Notes under the pieces: generated by a model
The model's database searches: none
Told to the model about the DNA's origin: nothing
Seen by the model: only the letters and a program-made list of their open reading frames with translations
Program-made: the position numbers and the translations under genes
Assembly: GCA_964623625.1 (NCBI GenBank)
Contig: CAZUUJ010000041.1
Coordinates: 1-32,988, forward strand
Direction of reading: 5' to 3'
DNA from: CAZLGM01 sp964623625
Lineage (GTDB): Bacteria > Desulfobacterota > Desulfobulbia > Desulfobulbales > Desulfocapsaceae
Length of the DNA stretch: 32,988 nt
Part shown: positions 32,014-32,988 of the stretch, piece by piece
Layout: every line of letters starts with the position of its first letter
Numbering within the stretch: the stretch's first letter is position 1

Positions 32014-32361
32014 TTATGTATGTTTTTGCAAAAACCGTTTTGTTGCAGACTGCAATGCTTCCATAGCGTAGTTTTTTCCAGCCAAATAGACACCAAATCC
32101 GAAAACTATGTGCACAATTATAAAAATGACAGGACCACCTACTGCAATAATTATCGGTTTACTTCATTTTACTGATAAATAGGTCAAAAAGGCAAAGGCA
32201 GGTACACTAATAAAACAACTTACTATTAATAAACCCAGGCCGACATAAACACGCATATCAGGTTGTTGCTTGAAAATTGATTGCATATCCTTTTGGGCCA
32301 TGGATTTTTTACCAAATGTGGTTTTTGCCAGCTTGTTTGCTAATGTCTTGTGAAAAGACAC
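32014..32361 (-). pseudogene. Two-helix membrane protein interrupted by an in-frame TGA
   Basis: The frame opens with GTG 32361 after the site AGGAG, gives 65 residues including one membrane helix (LGLLIVSCFISVPAFAFL), and meets TGA at 32164-32166. The same frame then continues for 49 residues with a second helix (PIIIAVGGPVIFIIVHIVFG) and the tail KNYAMEALQSATKRFLQKHT before TAA. The two parts together look like a complete two-helix protein of 115 residues with a tryptophan or other residue replaced by the TGA. No good SECIS hairpin or redox motif is present, so a recent nonsense mutation or sequencing error is more likely than selenocysteine. A short one-helix product is also possible. Function unknown. 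Confidence 0.6.
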
Positions 32362-32406
32362 TTGTAATTATCTCCTCATTTATCATCTTTTGAGAGTATT
32401 TTATTT

Positions 32407-32469
32407 TCTAAACGTCGGAGTTAACTAGCGCTGGTGTTTGGCGCGTCCAAGTTGAACGATTTGTTAGAT
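32407..32469 (-). repeat. attC recombination site of integron type (63 bp)
   Basis: On the minus strand the site begins with ATCTAACAAATCGTTCAA and ends with GTTAACTCCGACGTTTAGA, which follows the general plan of short attC sites (R''-L''...L'-R'), with the R' core carrying one extra T. The stem pairs GTTCAACT with AGTTAAC and leaves one base unpaired, the extrahelical base that sets strand choice in attC sites. The TAA stop of the 154-residue gene at 32464 lies inside the R'' core, a classic cassette arrangement. Confidence 0.75.
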
Positions 32470-32928
32470 GCCATATTTTTTACGTAAATCGTGAAACTTC
32501 TCAAGGCAGCTTTTCATACTTGTTATGATACTTTCGAATTTATGTAATGTGAATCGGGTGCCAGGATATACATTCTCATATTTATCTTTTACCCAGGGGG
32601 CAATACTAAACTCTACACACTGCTCTAAATGAGGGAATAAATACCATTGCCCATGCATATACATATTGCGTTCATGTCTTTTTGCATGGGCGTCTTTACA
32701 CCAAAAATAAAGATCTTGTTTATTTTTCTCTGAACTTGTGAGTTCTAACAAATATTCGAGTTTCTTCTCAAAACTCATTTTATTTATTTTTCTATATATT
32801 TCAACCTGTTCAAGCTGTGATAAATGGCTAATACAAAGTCCGACATTTAATTCAAGCAAATTGAAGGTATTTAAGTATTCAACAAGTAATGAATTAAATC
32901 TATTTGTAAATTCTATACTTTTATTCAT
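32464..32928 (-). CDS. HEPN-like protein of 154 residues, cassette gene
   Basis: A mostly helical soluble protein, with no signal peptide. The only motif I see is HERNMYMHGQW: Arg87 and His92 are spaced as R-x4-H, the HEPN ribonuclease signature (R-x4-6-H), with Asn after the Arg as is common. HEPN proteins are often toxins or defence RNases. That reading is an inference because I do not recognise the exact family. The TAA stop lies inside an attC site. The 5' end is close to the window edge, and no antitoxin partner is visible on this side. Confidence 0.8.
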   Translation of the reverse strand: MNKSIEFTNRFNSLLVEYLNTFNLLELNVGLCISHLSQLEQVEIYRKINKMSFEKKLEYLLELTSSEKNKQDLYFWCKDAHAKRHERNMYMHGQWYLFPHLEQCVEFSIAPWVKDKYENVYPGTRFTLHKFESIITSMKSCLEKFHDLRKKYGI

Positions 32929-32988
32929 AATCTAGGAAGTGGTACCCTTTCTTGGACCACTGATCTACTGATTTAAGTTGTACCGCAT

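Noticed and set aside
32164..32166. The TGA at this position as a third selenocysteine codon.
   Set aside because: Only a 3-bp stem can be drawn downstream, and the context (VK-TGA-SK between two membrane helices) has no redox motif.
1..32988. CRISPR array or prophage genes.
   Set aside because: No regularly spaced direct repeats and no phage structural, integrase or lysis genes were seen.

Overview
This window looks like a chromosome segment from an anaerobic, probably sulfate-reducing or sulfur-disproportionating, member of the Desulfobacterota (Desulfobulbales-like). That placement is an inference. It rests on the tig-clpP-clpX-lon order, the DUF6599/DUF362/NapH-type iron-sulfur cluster with a Tat-exported aldo/keto reductase, a rubredoxin, and two genes in which an in-frame TGA replaces a conserved cysteine and is followed by a bacterial-type SECIS hairpin. 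I saw no 16S rRNA or other decisive marker.

Layout. (1) 1-6.2 kb, minus strand: trigger factor, ClpP, ClpX and Lon, a protein quality-control cluster, with tRNA-Leu(UAG) upstream. (2) 6.3-9.7 kb, plus strand: a ~159-bp imperfect palindrome, then a DsbA-like selenoprotein, phoH, and a ybeY gene fused in frame to pdxJ. (3) 9.8-11.5 kb: tRNA-Leu(UAA) with promoter and terminator, a small rubredoxin on the minus strand, and an unknown lipoprotein. (4) 11.6-17.0 kb: a second inverted repeat, a good sigma-70-type promoter, and a four-gene set (DUF6599, Tat-exported DUF362, a membrane polyferredoxin that reads as a NapH-NapG fusion, and a Tat-exported aldo/keto reductase with an Fe-S tail) that looks like an undescribed extracytoplasmic redox module. 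(5) 17.1-21.4 kb, minus strand: metallo-beta-lactamase-fold hydrolase, a DUF3179 lipoprotein selenoprotein, glucokinase, 6-phosphogluconolactonase and an exported DUF547 protein. (6) 21.9-28.7 kb, plus strand: response regulator, GH15 glucosidase, 6-phosphogluconate dehydrogenase, glucose-6-phosphate dehydrogenase and histidine kinase as one tight operon. (7) 28.9-33.0 kb, minus strand: small, AT-rich, unrelated genes separated by attC-like sites, consistent with a chromosomal integron cassette array or an integrase-less attC cluster.

How they fit. Regions 5 and 6 together encode a route from alpha-glucan or trehalose-type glucoside to glucose, glucose-6-phosphate, 6-phosphogluconate and ribulose-5-phosphate (GH15, Glk, Zwf, Pgl, Gnd). 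The kinase and regulator genes bracket three of these enzymes, so the oxidative pentose-phosphate branch probably has a dedicated two-component system. The strongest surprises are the two selenoproteins, which a standard gene caller would split or truncate, and above all the DUF3179 one. The integron-like cassettes, the YbeY-PdxJ fusion and the NapH-NapG-type redox cluster come next.
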